In this document: in pieces, positions 1-12,230 of the stretch
Numbering within the stretch: position 1 is the stretch's first letter
Layout of the letters: each line of letters begins with the position of its first letter
DNA from: Isoetes taiwanensis
Lineage: Eukaryota > Streptophyta > Lycopodiopsida > Isoetales > Isoetaceae
Length of the DNA stretch: 64,000 nt
Assembly (NCBI GenBank): GCA_021234155.1
Contig: JAJEKV010000006.1
Span: forward strand, 25,847,756-25,911,755
Reading direction: 5' to 3'
Program-made: the position numbers and the translations under genes
The notes under the pieces: model-generated
What the model was told of the DNA's origin: nothing
What the model saw: only the letters and a program-made list of their open reading frames with translations
Databases searched by the model: none

Positions 1-3000
1 TTCTTGTGTTTCCATATGATCCATAGGGCAGTTTGTCTGATAGTGTTTAGAAATCTGTTTGATCCCTTAAGGAGGTCCATGATATTGGCCCAATTGCCTA
101 AATTGTGGCCTTTTGACCTAGGGTATGCATCAAGCCACCTCCAGAACTCCCTGATCTTAGGGCAATCGAACATATGCCTTATTGTTTCAGAATTGTCCCC
201 ACAAAGTTTACACCTGGGGTTGTCTTGAAGCTCCTTACATCTTTTAAACATATTACTGTTGGAGGGAAGGGCATTATGGATGCATCTCCAAATGAACACA
301 CTGCATTTTAGGTTTGAGCATAAGATTTCCAATTATTCCTCAATATTCTCAAGAGGTGTTTGTTGGGAACATGCCATTTTGCAGCTTGAGTGGAGGATTT
401 GATTGGGGCCAAAACCTTGTAGCCAAGAGCTACTTTGTACTGATCAGAGTTCATAATGTGCCAGTCTGGATTTTTAGGACTTTACATTCGTTTTGAGTGC
501 TTTGGCCACACTCATAATCTTGTCAAAGATCACTTTATCTATTTTCTTGCCATTAACCACACCTTTACATGCTCCCAACTACACCATTTGTCCCTGCCCA
601 TAAATGTTGTAGCTGAGTTATCCCAGCTCCCTTCCACTTCTTCCATATCTGAGGGTGTTTGAGGGCCTAGCAGACATCATTCTCTTTAGCAAAGATAGGT
701 GACCAAAAAAGGGAGAAATTGGCACTATCAAAACCAATCTCTTTATGATCGAATCCTTCTGCCACTAGGTTCCAGGCCTCAAAAATTTTCCTCATCAGAG
801 GGATGTGTTGGGGGCACACTTAAACCCGATAATAAATAGAGTCGGGGGATGGTGAGCATATTTCTTTATTCCTAAAGGCCTACTAATCTGCAGCCCGGTA
901 TCTAATGAATTCCATGGTCTGGGAGTTCCATCCATTTATTGCCTTCCGGATATATTTAGCTCCCAAGGCTTGGTGTGTGCTTTTGTAAGATTTTCAGACC
1001 CAGGCCTCCCTCCTTTTTGCTATGAGTAATTTCCTCCCACCTAATAAAGTGCATGCCTTTCCAGATGTACTCTCTTAAACACCTTTCAATGTCATTGTAT
1101 GTCTCCTTGTTAGCAATGAGAGTAGAGGAGAAATAAACATGGGTGCTTGCCAGCACAACATTAGCTATGAGGACTCTCCCAGCAAAGGAGAGATTGGGAG
1201 AGAGAGACAGAAGTTTCTTCCTGATTCTGCTGACAATTGGCCTCCACACTTCCTTGTTGGGAAGGTTGATGGCGAATGGGAGGCCAAAGAGGGTGATAGC
1301 TTGATTGGCGGGGATTGATTTTGATACCCCGGTGTCTATAGAATCAATGGGGTTCTCCCATAAGATACTACATTTGTTTAGATTAAGGTGAACACCGAGA
1401 CAAAGGCAAAATTACGTATGCTATCCGGCCGAGAATATTGAAGTTATTTTGATTGGCTTTTAAGAGAATGAAAGTATCATCGACATCTTGCATGATAGTG
1501 AGTCGCTTTATCGAGATCCCGGCATTTGAATTCCACCAATCAAACCCTGCTGTTGTAGGCCTTGAACAACTCTAGTGAGCATTTCAGCTACACGAAAAAA
1601 GATATGGGGCTAAGGGGGCATCCTTGTTCCGACCCCTCTTCTTATAGGGAAGAATTTGCTAGGGGAACCATTTAAAATCAGGCTGGAAGAGGCAAGATTA
1701 TTAAGAGCCATGATTTTGTCTATTAAAGCCTGGTGGATACCTATATGTATCATTGCTTTCTTTAAAAAGGGCCAGGTTATTGAGTCATAGGCTCTTCTAA
1801 AGTCTAATTTGAGCAAAGATACGATTTTGTTTGAAAAGCCTGTTCCAATGGATTGCTTCACTGGCAGCAATGTAGTTATCAAGAATGAACCTACCAGATA
1901 GGAAATCTGATTGACAGCTACTGACAGAATTGTGAAGGTGCATGAGAACACGGATGGCCAGGATCTTTGCTAGGATTTTGTAAGTAGTATTGGTCAGAGA
2001 TATAGGCCTCCAAATTTTTATTCTTCATTGGGATTTTTTAGTTTTGGGAATTAGGGTGATAAGGCTAGAGTTGAAAGCGTGGTAGAGAGAGGGGCATCCC
2101 AAGCACCTTTAATGAACTCCATGAAGTCCTCTTTCATAACTATCCAAAAGGTCAAAAGAATTCGGGGGAAAGCCATCAGGCCCCCGCTCTTCCCTTTCTC
2201 CATGTTTTTTCAAAACTTGCGGCACCTCCTTTTCATCACGGATACCCATCCGGTCCTCCTCCATAGGAGTGGTAGGCGGGATGTTGCTGAAAAACTTGCT
2301 CATATTCTCCTCTTCTTGAGCACTATAGTGAGTGTCCTTAAACATATTCTTTGTATTGCTCCAGAAATTCAGCCTTGATACTTTGCTCCTCCTCTAATTT
2401 CTCTCCATTTTCTTGTTCCGAATTGTGATAGCATTATTAATTAGTCTATTTTTAGCAACTCTCGAAAAAAATACTTGGAGCTACCCCGATCCATTTTATT
2501 ATCTTTGACATATTTTGGCCCTTAAGGCCATCCCCTTTGCCTCCTTCTCTTCTTCTATGGCCTTTATGTTATTCTTCTCGGCAACACTTCCTTGTAGGTT
2601 GGCACATAGAGGAGTGAGCTCCGATTTTTGCCTAATTTCTTTCATTTCCACGAGGAGGCTATTCTTCTCTTCTAAACATTTTCTCTCGTCTAGCTTTTCC
2701 CCATTCCTTAATCCAGTTTTGCGCGGTTTTGATCTTTTTGCTGAACTCTCTCATTGGTGATGACTCCCCACGACTTGCTGGGTGAGGGGTAAAACTCATG
2801 AACCGGTCCGAGACAAAGCTTGGAATTTCCAAGAAGAGAGCAATTAAATTTGAAAGGGGAATTAATAGGCTTGGAGGTTCCCTCGAAATCTGAGTCTCCC
2901 GGGATTTGAGGGAAGTGATCTGAAAGAATGTTCCCCTCATCTCCTGTGACTATCTGCGATTATCAAGGTTTGGGGATATTTGGATTGGTAACATAAAATC

Positions 3001-3604
3001 TATCTAGAGTGCGATGAAGTTCTTGCGGCACCTTCTCTTTTATTAGACCAGTGTATTTTGCATTGGCCGGGGGATATAAATCAGACACGTATCCCCGCAA
3101 CATGTTATCCCACTCCACTCTTTCACTCCACGGAAATATTTATTTTATTTCCCAGCTTTAGGTCCCATTGGGGGTGTTGTTTAGAGTCACCACCAAGGAT
3201 CCATCTTTAAATGTGTTACGATGCAATCCGGTTTTGATTTCCTTCCAAATAGGGGCTCTCTCATTAGGTTCAATGGGGGCATAAACATTTATTATTCCCA
3301 GCAATTGCCCATTCGTATCAATAGAAATGTTGTGCCATCTGTTTGAGGGGCTACAGTAAGATGAAACAACATTGAGGGTGGTCCAAAACATAGCTAGGCC
3401 ACCTTTGGTGCCATCGACAATGATGTAGGCCGAGGCCACCACCACCTTTGTGAATCCAACCCCTAAGTTGGAGGCTTCAAAGTGGGGAAGGTGGTGTTCT
3501 TGAACCATGAGAAGGTCTGCTTTATAATTCCTGGCCAGAGCAATAAATCTTCTCCTCTTTATGGGACCCTTAATTCCCCTGACATTCCAAGAGATGATCT
3601 TCAT
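1..3604 (-). pseudogene. LINE ORF2: endonuclease, reverse transcriptase and zf-RVT, decayed
   Basis: ORF2 starts with ATG at 3604. Residues 1-148 form the start of an APE-type endonuclease: WNVRG near the N-terminus, VQEHH with the likely catalytic glutamate, and INVYAP further on. It goes out of frame near 3158. Reverse transcriptase remains are spread over 1950-1450: LDFRRAYDSITW at about 1810-1775, a broken QGCPLAPYLF-like segment near 1610-1580, and QDVDDT near 1485-1470 where QYADDT is expected, so the catalytic box is altered. The segment 1249-956 matches the post-RT region (STHVYFS, EGGLGLKI). Near 230-110 a CKLCG...HMFDC arrangement is the zf-RVT knuckle. At least four frameshifts or stops separate these pieces. 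The element could not move on its own. Confidence 0.8.
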
Positions 3605-5614
3605 TTTCCTTGTATTGGATGCAGGTCCATTGAAGTTGGGATCCTTCTAATAGATTTTCCTCTGTTTCTTAGATTTCTTGTTGGGTGTCATACTTTGACA
3701 TAAATAATCACCAAGTTTATCTAGATCCTTAGGAATGATGTCCAAGCCCTCATTTTCTGACATTCCTATTTCATCTTCCAAGGTTGCCTGTAATTTAGAT
3801 AGTATGGGGGTACAGATCTCCCCAATGTCATTGGAAACACAGGATCCAGGGTTTGAATTACTCAAATCACTAAAGGGTTGATTACTTACCTGGAAGGAAG
3901 CATCTTTATCATCCATTGAGACTCCTTGAGTATGCCCTGACCTAGGTGCCTGCAAGTATTCCTCCAAAACCTCTGCAACAAAACGTTCAACACAAGCAGC
4001 ATATCTACCATCATCTTTACATTGAATAAAAGCCTGAAGAAAAGAGATGTTATCCTCGGCTTGCTCTTGATTCTGCTGTGGGGAAGGTGTTGGGCTATGG
4101 ATCAGGGTGTTTGGGGAATTGATCTGACATGGAGGAGCAGATATGGTGGCAACAGACCGAGATTCAATTTTATAAGAGTGTCCTAACTCAGACTGAGATC
4201 CTCTTTTCCAATCTTCCTTGGATTTGCTTTTCTTCTTGGTGTTTGTTGGGGAAGTCGATCTCCCTATTTGAGGTGTTTCTGTGCTATTTTGTATCTCAGT
4301 GTCCTCTTGATCTTCCTGTACATTAAGCAAACCGTATCTGTTGCCTGTGTCATAATCTTCCCAATTAACTTCTTCTCCCGTTTGTGTTGTTTCAACCTCC
4401 TCCTCATCTTTGTCAGGGATCTCTTTCATGTCGCTTATTTGGGTCTGAGCACCCATCTGCTTCAGCTCCTTGAATGTCCCTTCTTGTGTGTCATCCAGAG
4501 GGTGCAACCCTGTTTCCATCTTATCTAGTTCTTGAGTTTTCTGAACATAAATCCTGCTTGGTGGGCTGTCCTTGTTGAACTTAGCATACTGTTCTTTTTC
4601 TGCAAAGGACACTCCTTTGCCACTTCTGTTAGAGGTCTGCTGTGTTTGATTTTTCCCTTTTTTCTTATCTTCAAAAGCCTGTAAAATCCTCTGTGATAGG
4701 TCCCAGTTGGCTTGTCTAATTCGTTCTCTATCTTGTCTTTTCCTCTGTAATTTTTTATAATTTTCCCTGTGCTCCGTGTGTTTCCCTGTTCTGTCAGAGT
4801 CAAAGGCCTTTTTGTCATTTTTGAAACCATAGTTATCCCCGAACTCCTGTGACTGTCGCAATCTTCTGTCAATTTGATACTGTTCACCCTTATCTGCAGT
4901 TTGCAGATCTCCAGAGTAGCTCCTTGGTGTGCACCTTCCCCCTCCATGAAACTTTTTACCACAGATTCCACAGTCTGGTGGGAGGCCGCTCCAATTCAGC
5001 TGCATCACACGGTTAGTTCCAAACAGATCAACATAAGTCACTTCTCGGGGGATGGGCTTGAACAGGTCGAGTTGAACATAGACAATTGGAGGTCTGTCTG
5101 GACGGGACTCTACAGAGACAAATTGGCCAATGGAGTTGAAGATTGCCTTAAAGCAGTCCTCACTCCAATAGACTGGGTTGAGACTGTGGGGTTGCATGAA
5201 GACCGTGACCGGGAGGGATTTTGGGGAGGTGGGATCAAAGTGATAGTCCCATTTCTGGAACTTAATTTGATACCCCTTGTGTATGATTCGGCTTTTCCTC
5301 AGCAAATCAAGAGCAGCTTCCTGGGATGTTAGCTCAACAATGAAGAAAGGAAAATGCAGCCAATGCATAGAAGCAATCTGCACATTCTTGTTTAACGAAT
5401 ATATTTGTTTGGCTATTTCATTGAGGTTGAATCCTTCCTTTTCCACCCACCCGATAATTGCATTTTTTTGGAGAGTATGAAGTCTGTTTCGGGCAGACGG
5501 AAAGTCCAGTTTAATACCTTTGGTGAAATCTTCATCAGGAGCATGAAGATACTTCTGTTGTCGGAGGATATTCATCCATTCAGGGTTTGAGAACAAGGTA
5601 AAAATTAAGGACGA

Positions 5615-5870
5615 TTAATCGCAAATGGGCTATTTTATTTTAAATTTTTTTAATTAAGATTCGACAAGTTAGTAGGATCAATTTCGCATTTTTTAGAGGT
5701 ACAATCGCCCATATATAATTCCTTTTTATCATGTGAAAAGGGGGAATCGCCCAAGTCATGAATCCCTTACAGGCATTGTAAAAAGGGATTAGCCCATATT
5801 TGATTTTTTGAACATATAAGTTAAATGGGAATAGCCCAAAATTAGTTACATTCATGGGGATGCAATGGGT
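5615..5870. repeat. Left subterminal 42-bp repeat array of the hAT element
   Basis: Motifs of the form AT(C/A)GCCCA recur at about 5704, 5746, 5789 and 5831, that is every 42-43 bp. A degenerate unit may precede them near 5680. On the minus strand the period is 14 codons and gives an open stretch with repeated (W/Y/F)(A/G)(I/L)xP blocks. That openness is a consequence of the 42-bp period and is probably not a protein. Regularly spaced subterminal motifs are typical transposase-binding arrays of hAT elements. Confidence 0.6.
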
Positions 5871-6120
5871 ATTTTTTTTTTTTTTTTTTGCATGGAATAG
5901 TTGCAATTCGACAAAATCTACTTAATCTTCCTTTGAATATAAGCTTGAGACTCTGGCTGAACAATTTGGTAATTAGGCTGTGGTGGATGGGTTTGAAGTA
6001 AATGGATTGGTTGATGCTAATACCTTATATCTACAATCAGGCGCATTTGGCAGTGCAATGGCCTTACAATTCAAAGTATTGCCCAAGCCTATAGAATTTG
6101 GTGCCGTAACTAGATTGTGA

Positions 6121-6354
6121 CAAAGTTTGGAAGAGAGTACATACTTGAAAGAGTCTATGGGTGAGTATTTTAAATTGGCTAAATTGTGTTTGACTATGAT
6201 AGGCTATGTTGAGGATGAACGAACATTTAGTACAATGGCCTTTGTTAAGAACCAGCTTCACAACAGATTAGATGAGAAAGCTACTGAGTTGATACCTTTC
6301 CCTATGATAGGGCATTTGGACCATGGAAATCTGCATGCACAAGGAGAAGTGTAA
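6121..6354 (+). pseudogene. hAT transposase C-terminal dimerisation domain remnant
   Basis: A 75-codon open stretch contains EYFKLAKLCLTMIGYVEDER followed by TFSTMAFVKNQLHNRL. This is the hAT C-terminal dimerisation signature (an ERxFS-like block, then KNxLRNRL). A further in-frame stretch upstream (6045-6117) ends at a stop just before this segment, so the reading frame was once longer. The DDE catalytic core and the BED zinc finger are absent. It lies centrally in the hAT element and on the same strand as the expected internal gene. It cannot be functional alone. The assignment rests on motif recognition; no alternative family fits as well. Confidence 0.7.
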
Positions 6355-6677
6355 TAAATGTTTTCAGAAGGCACAACAACAATTAGTACATCATCAGAGA
6401 AAATGGTTTATGTGGAACGCATGGCAGGTGATGACATGGACAGTGATGTTCCATGTAGTGCCAATTTTCGGCAAGTACAACAAAAGTACATTGTATGTCG
6501 TATTTGGTATGAATATAAATTAAGTTTTGGTAATGACAATTAACGTTTAAATGGTGCTAAATAGCTTCATCAAGTTCTATTAACGATAACTTGTTATTTT
6601 AAATGGTTACATCAATACCTTATATTTGCGCATTGGAGTCGTGGGAAAAAAGGAAGAAAAGAAAAATTTATGAAAAC

Positions 6678-6772
6678 TAAATAGTCCATCAAAATAAATA
6701 TAAAATCATTTAAAAAAAAATCGCCCAAATTTTAATTAATAGTAATAAGATTATACTAAAAAATCGCCCATG
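6678..6772. repeat. Right subterminal copies of the 42-bp repeat
   Basis: The same motif occurs near 6681 (degenerate), 6721 (TCGCCCAAAT) and 6764 (TCGCCCATGG), again about 42-43 bp apart. Both arrays lie next to the ends of the hAT element and enclose the transposase remnant. The motif orientation is the same at both ends rather than inverted. Confidence 0.5.
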
Positions 6773-7265
6773 GTTAATAACTTAAAAAATAACGGTTACT
6801 CGTAATTTTTACCCTGTTTAAGAAGATAGGAGCTGCAGGTCTCGGTAATTCTGGTTCCTCTTCTCGCGTGATGTTATCCCATTCTGGGATCCCTTGGTTC
6901 TGTAGCATCCAAGCAGTGAATGCCGCCATATCCAAGCTCCCAAATTGTATGAATTCCTTTGAGGATGGATCCGGGATGAGCGCACTTGCGGCGATCGGAA
7001 AAAACCTTTGGAATGAAAGGTGCCTGCAATTCGCCATGATTCAATTTAATGGGGAAATGCGAGGGGAGAAGAGAAGGAAATTTTGGGGAAAAATAGAATG
7101 AATGAATAGAATAGAATGAGGGATGTGACTTTTGAAAGGATCATGGGGATGATCAAAAGCTGGGGTGGAAGATGGAATAGAGAAGTGACTGGCAGTTGAT
7201 CTGCCAGAACCTTACCTGGGGTTCAAGAAACCCTAGTTAGCGCCCAGTCGAGCGCCTCCTGCCTC

Positions 7266-10200
7266 TCCTCTCGTCTATTAGTTGTTCCCGATTCCCTCGT
7301 TGTGGCACTTAGAAATTATATTGAAGGGGTCTTCAATATCACTTGAGAGGAGAATAAACATCATTAAAAGCTCTAACAGAGTACAACATGAGAATAAGAA
7401 TGGACGGCTCAGGAAGGTGCCCTTTCTGTTCATCACGTTGTACAGATCTGTATTGATGAATTTGAGATGGTAGACATCAAAGTAGAAAAAAGTGCAAGAC
7501 AGTAGACATCTAATCTTTTGAAGATGTCCTTGTTATTGAAACTGGGCATTATTGAAGCCGCAAGCAATTATATGTGGAGAACATGCGAAACATGCAAGGA
7601 TGCAAAGGAGATAACAATAAGCAATAGGAATGATAAAATTTTCTAGTGAACGCCATAACAATACTGTGGTTGTGTAGTGCAATGCAGCTAGCCTGTGGTA
7701 TATTTAAAATAGAGTACCTATCTGCATGATAATTCATACAATATAATGTTACCTGTGCAAAAGCTACTACAGAAAACCAGGTGTTTGCTAGGGCCAGCTG
7801 AATGTTGCTGCAAGAAAAAGAACAAACTTATCAGACTTGACATTCAGAGCCTTCCCTTTTAAGGAATTGTCAAGGACATAAAATAGACAAAACACTCTAA
7901 ACTACAACTGTCACAAATATTAGCGGCAAGAAGCACCTCTCCCTAAAGCTACAATAACAACTAAGCACTAAACTGTGCTATGGACCCATGAATCCCCCCA
8001 TCAACGACAATCTATATCAGAAGTAGCAGTTTTATAAATGCTTCCAACAAAGCCAACTCTATGAGAAAAACCTTCTTCAGATATGTTCCTTGAAGTAGGC
8101 AAGTAGAATTTCAAAATCTTTGTTCTGCTATTCACAATGATAATTACAATAGGCAGGAAAGAGCAATTATGTTGCGCATTATGTCTGTCAAAATGGGCAA
8201 AATAATCCTACTTAGATCTACAGGTGCCACACCTTCGACCGATCTAAGTTCATCTTAGGTTCATAAAAAGTGTAGTTGGAAACTGAAAAGAAGGTCTTCA
8301 CATGAATTATTTGGAAGGCCTGTGATAAGCTCCTTCCGCTTGGATGGCTAGCTTGGATAAACCCTACTTGCAGCAAATCGATATGAAATGGGAACCTACA
8401 ATTTTATAGAACCTTTCTCAACTCTACAAACAGATCATCCCATATAAATAAAGTTGAGATTTTACTTTTGAAGAAGGGGAATGCCACATAAACTTGTTAT
8501 AATTGTGTTTCCAAAATAAGCCATGTATCCCTGCAACATTTGGCATCAATTGCAATTAAGATAAGATAGAAGCCTAAAAATAAGAAACCAGAAGACACTT
8601 GTCATTTGTATACCTCCTTGCCGCCACTTGCTTCTTGAAGAGTATATTAAATGCATGTAGCGTGGTTCATTTACTGCACAAATAAAATGATGCTTGTAAA
8701 CCACATAAAACGTTGCAGGCAGACACATAACAAAGTGTTTATATGTATACATCCAATATCAGTCTAATTCTTCTAAACCGACATGCAAAAGAGACCAAGC
8801 AAGTTAAAAAAAAGCATAGTAAACATGTGACAGATGAGAGTGATAAAAGCAACGGATACATAATAAAGCACATGCATTTGGCAAAGCGCCTGAGGAAACA
8901 TGCAGAAAAGTATGCAATTTATGTTCCTGCATGTACCAGGTTGTCGACATCTATTAGAAGCAAATTATAGCAAATACGGAGTTTAAATTAGTCCCCAACC
9001 AATGTCAAACAAAGAGACTACCGCAACCAGGAGAATACTAATGTCAAAGAGACACGCATGCAACGAATTCAACTACTTCAAATATGATTTTCACCTTCAT
9101 TTTCTATGGAAGCACAATATTTAGGATCTAACTACATAAGCTCCTGCATTGGGACTTACAGAGCTAGAGGTTCCTTCAAGAAAGATAAAAATAATAGATC
9201 TATAAAACAAAACATGGCTTTCTTTAGAGAACGTTTAGCAAAAGATGATCATATTAAGAAATAAAATGCAAGGCTCTTACTATTACCATGGGGTCCTATC
9301 TCGTCCATCCTCCAAAGCCACAATGCCCCATCAATGTGGTAAATCCATGGAAGAACTCGTGCAGTCTACCAAGAGATGCCTGTATTGCATGCAGGAAACT
9401 TTGTCTGCAATACCTCATATAGTAAGCAAATCCATTGGATAGAGTTTAGCACTCGAGACAGCAATATCTTTTCTGCAACAAAGCTCAAAGCTCGTTGTAA
9501 CATAGATCAGAAAATAAAGATGGAGGCATAGCTGGTCATAAGATTTTACAAAACATGTATATATAAGGGATTTAAAAATGCATTGTATGAAATTGAAATT
9601 AGAAAACTACCTGAGAATCTTCTATGGAATGGGTAGAGAGTCTTGCTGAATATGCAAAACCATCTTCAGTAAGCATGCTCTCAGTATGCTAAAGCATCTG
9701 CATGTAACCTGCAAAAGCAAACAAATAATGGCAAATAAATAGTGCAATCCTTTAACCTCCTCCAAGCAAGCAAGTATGCCTCTAGAAGTTTCCGTCATTG
9801 TATTTCTTACCTTATACGGATGCAACCTAGGAAAGATCATTGAGGAAATATGCTAAGAGTCTTCAAAAATTCGTAAGGCTTACCTTCTGCAAAAGGCCAA
9901 CTCCTGGATGCTGAAAACTCTTTTCTGAAACCTGAAAGTTCTAGCTGAATTCTATCCACTCCAATATACAAATATCGGTTCCTGCACATGCTTATATCAG
10001 TACTGTTTCTAAGATATTGGACACGACACGTACACTTCTTTTTCATCAATGTGCACAAAATATAGACTCGTCAATGTTCACAAAATACAGAGAGCTCCTT
10101 ACCATAAGTAATGTGCTCAAGACTGCCCAAGATTTGCACTTTCATTTTATAGAGCAAAGTCGATTGTTCCTCTCAGCCTCCTTACTATTATATTGTTGAA

Positions 10201-10780
10201 GAAGTAGTCATTAACGAAGAAGTCATGCCAAATTATTTGAAGTGCTCTAATCCATGAGAATTATTTTTACAATATTTGCCTCGAAGATCAATGCTTCATA
10301 TATGAAATATCTGGACGGGCCTGTATTACCTGCCAAAAAATGCAAAGCACATGAGTTAAAGATCCAATCTTTGCAACTATGGGCTAAAATCTCCGAAAGC
10401 TATATCTAACCTGGTATATAGTTTCGATGTGAAGGCATGCGCCCATTGAAAAGGATTGGATGCCCCTTTTTCGTGTTTGAATCCGGATAATACACTTGCA
10501 TGAATAAGACAACCAGTTGTGGGAAAGGATGTACATAACACCAGCCAGATCTATAGTAAACCACAACAGCTATTCAAGCTGGACGCACAAAGCAGCCTTA
10601 GAGATCAGCGACAGAACTAAACCCCTTAATCTAGCATCCTAAGGATCACCGGCAGAATTAAATCCTTTAACCTGGCATCATGAAGATCAGCATTATACTT
10701 ACAGTCAGCGGGCGCCCAAGCCATTCATGCTCCATCCGCGACTGCACGAAAATGCTGGAAGAAGAGAAAGGTTTGTGGAC
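7266..10780 (-). other. Locus A: unidentified spliced gene or gene remnant
   Basis: Several short open segments on the minus strand are bordered by good splice signals, although no long ORF exists. Examples in transcript order: about 10755-10705 (TTCTTCCAG acceptor, donor GTAAGTATAA, contains SRMEHEWLGRPL); about 10550-10412 (acceptor ACTATAG, donor CAG/GTTAGATA, open in all frames); about 9985-9885 (GTGCAG acceptor, donor GTAAGCC, reads RYLYIGVDRIQLELSGFRKE); about 9710-9612 (TTTGCAG acceptor, contains SMLTEDGFAYSARLS, one stop upstream); and 7805-7752 (TTGCAG acceptor, donor GTAACATT, can read NIQLALANTWFSVVAFAQ). A 41-bp repeat interrupts it near 10.6 kb. I recognise no family. The stop and the scattered exons leave open a decayed gene. 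Plus-strand readings of the same region are no better supported. Confidence 0.35.
10603..10690. repeat. 41-bp tandem repeat, about 2.1 copies
   Basis: Units start at 10603, 10644 and 10685 with GATCA(G/C)(C/A) and share CAGAA(C/T)TAAA(C/T)CC and the TAATCTAGCATC / TAACCTGGCATC block. The period is exactly 41 bp. It lies within a presumed intron of locus A. Confidence 0.7.
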
Positions 10781-10789
10781 ATCTACGAA

Positions 10790-11900
10790 AATAAATCTAT
10801 TTGCATGTAAAACACAAACACATAAATCATACACACAAAATTTCCTCGATTTTTAGACAATCGGACATTTTTCCCGGCAACCAAAACTCTTAAAAACTTA
10901 GAAAAATCAACTTGAAAAAAATACAAAAAAATTTTTAGCCAGACCGGAAAAACTCAAATTAACAAGATTGATTGATATCTCTGGAAGATCTTAAATGTTC
11001 TTACGGTAATATCTCTAAAGTATGTCATGAGAGGAGGAATATTGAGGTGGAAAGCAAGGCCATAATATGTTGTGTAGATTTGTAGAACTGTTCTTCAAAT
11101 AGATATGGCTATGACTAGTAGTATGATGATGAATGGGGCTTAGTTCCAGGAGTAATAGACTGCATCTTTAAAGGAAATTTGAACTGAGATTGCTTCCACT
11201 TTTTAAGGTTTGAATTTGTGTATTGCCTATACATCATGCAACCTTGGCACAATTTAACTGGGATTGCTTACAAATTTTAAAGGGTGGTTTTATAATTGTT
11301 GATACCAAGTTCATTTAACAACCCATATGTTTAGATTACACGAGATCATCAATTATTATTGTGTTCATCATCATATATATTGAAGTCGTCAATAAGTACT
11401 AAGGCATTTACCTTATTGAACATATATTATGCACTCATCTTCATCATATATCCTATTGAACATACACTATGCACTCATCTTCCATATACGTACATTGAAG
11501 TCACCCTATCAAGGAGTATACCCTATTGAACAAAACTATTCGCATTAATTTATGCACAACAATCTTGGAAACTGCTACCATTCACATAAAAATTGCATGT
11601 TTTAGTACACATTCCTAATCTACAAAATCTATTAAGTTGACATACATCAAATAATGAGGTATTTGTAAAGATTATCGCAAATTAAAAGAGAAAACGCATT
11701 CTTATTATGCCCGACAATATCAATCCCTTACTTATTATATCCTTAGCTCCAGCCCCCGTGTGATTCGAGTCAATAAACAAGAACACACAACTTCTTGCGC
11801 AGCTTATATGCTTCTTAATAGGTTATTTTATCATCTCAATTACGGAGTTTATCAATGCATTTCTCCTATCTTTTTTCTAAAATGATAACTTATTATTGTA
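10790..11900. other. AT-rich stretch without a gene
   Basis: I see no supported coding region. At 10860-10945 it holds a block that also occurs at 21295-21370 and lies upstream of both locus A and locus B. Near 11420-11500 a degenerate direct repeat of about 40 bp contains TTGAACATAYAYTATGCACTCATCTTC twice (read in two halves). The rest is unremarkable AT-rich DNA. Confidence 0.5.
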
Positions 11901-11989
11901 GGGAGTCATGCGATAGTTGATAACACCTACTGGCATTTTGCTGTGTTGGAGTAAAAAAAGTTCCCCTCCAATTATACATGCGGGGGAAC

Positions 11990-12230
11990 TTGCTTTAGGT
12001 CAGAAGGCATCACACATATTGGTGTTTGTGATGGGAGATGGTTCAAGGCTTGGGCATCGATCCCACATGACGCAATTGGTGATTACGAGCTTCCTGAGTT
12101 CCTAACAAAGTATAACATTATTTTGGTAGATCTGAGTCGCACGTGTGGGACATGGCATCAGAGCATATTTACACATTCATGTTCGCCACCATAGGGACGA
12201 CGAGAGGAGCTTCTATACCTATCAGCTTCG
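11990..12230 (+). pseudogene. Short coding remnant next to a Helitron end, family unknown
   Basis: One frame stays open for about 60 codons and reads HIGVCDGRWFKAWASIPHDA followed by a segment with LPEFLTKYNIILVDLSRTCG. The composition looks protein-like rather than random. No start, stop context or splice sites define a gene. It ends about 300 bp before a Helitron-type 3' terminus, so it may be a captured gene fragment. I do not recognise the family. Confidence 0.3.

Larger units (their letters stand above)
5594..6816 (+). mobile_element. hAT DNA transposon inside LINE ORF1
   Basis: The element is 1223 bp. Its termini are inverted repeats, CAAGGTAAAAATTA at the left and CAGGGTAAAAATTA (reverse complement) at the right. 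The flanks are TTTGAGAA (5586-5593) and TTTAAGAA (6817-6824), an 8-bp target duplication with one mismatch. An 8-bp duplication and a CA start are hAT hallmarks. Removing the element and one flank rejoins LINE ORF1 in frame, which independently confirms both boundaries. Inside are a remnant of the hAT transposase dimerisation domain (plus strand) and arrays of ATCGCCCA-type motifs about 42 bp apart near both ends, probably subterminal transposase-binding sites. The body of the transposase is missing, so this is a deleted, non-autonomous copy. Confidence 0.9.
3647..7037 (-). pseudogene. LINE ORF1 (nucleic-acid binding, CCHC), split by a hAT element
   Basis: ORF1 of the LINE is in two pieces that read in one frame. 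The N-terminal piece (7037 down to 6817, true ATG, about 73 codons, begins MANCRHLS) stops at the hAT element. The C-terminal piece runs from 5593 to 3647 as about 648 codons without a stop. The apparent first codon at 5596 is TTG and lies in the hAT terminus, so it is not a start. Counting from that codon, residues 1-200 resemble the DUF4283-type region of plant L1 ORF1. A zinc knuckle has C209, C212, H217 and C222. The rest is polar, lysine/glutamate/glutamine-rich and likely disordered. The protein should coat LINE RNA. The stop lies 43 bp before the ORF2 start. Without the insertion the protein would be about 720 residues and apparently intact. Confidence 0.85.
1..7265 (-). mobile_element. 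L1-like LINE, left end outside the window
   Basis: A long non-LTR retrotransposon lies on the minus strand, with its 5' end near 7265 and its 3' end beyond position 1. Reading from the 5' end there is an untranslated leader (7038 to about 7265), ORF1 with a CCHC knuckle, and ORF2 with an apurinic endonuclease domain, a reverse transcriptase and a C-terminal zinc-binding region. This is the standard order of plant L1-type elements. ORF1 is nearly intact apart from a later hAT insertion at 5594-6816; ORF2 carries frameshifts and stops, so the copy is dead. The exact 5' end is a guess from where the leader-like, pyrimidine-poor sequence stops. No target-site duplication can be tested because the 3' end is missing. 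Confidence 0.85.

Noticed and set aside
4874-5332. 152-codon plus-strand open frame opposite LINE ORF1
   Set aside because: It is antisense to a long, recognisable ORF1 and shows no motif of its own.
5640-5906. Protein with 14-residue repeats on the minus strand
   Set aside because: The 42-bp period belongs to subterminal repeats of the hAT element, and the frame has no gene context.
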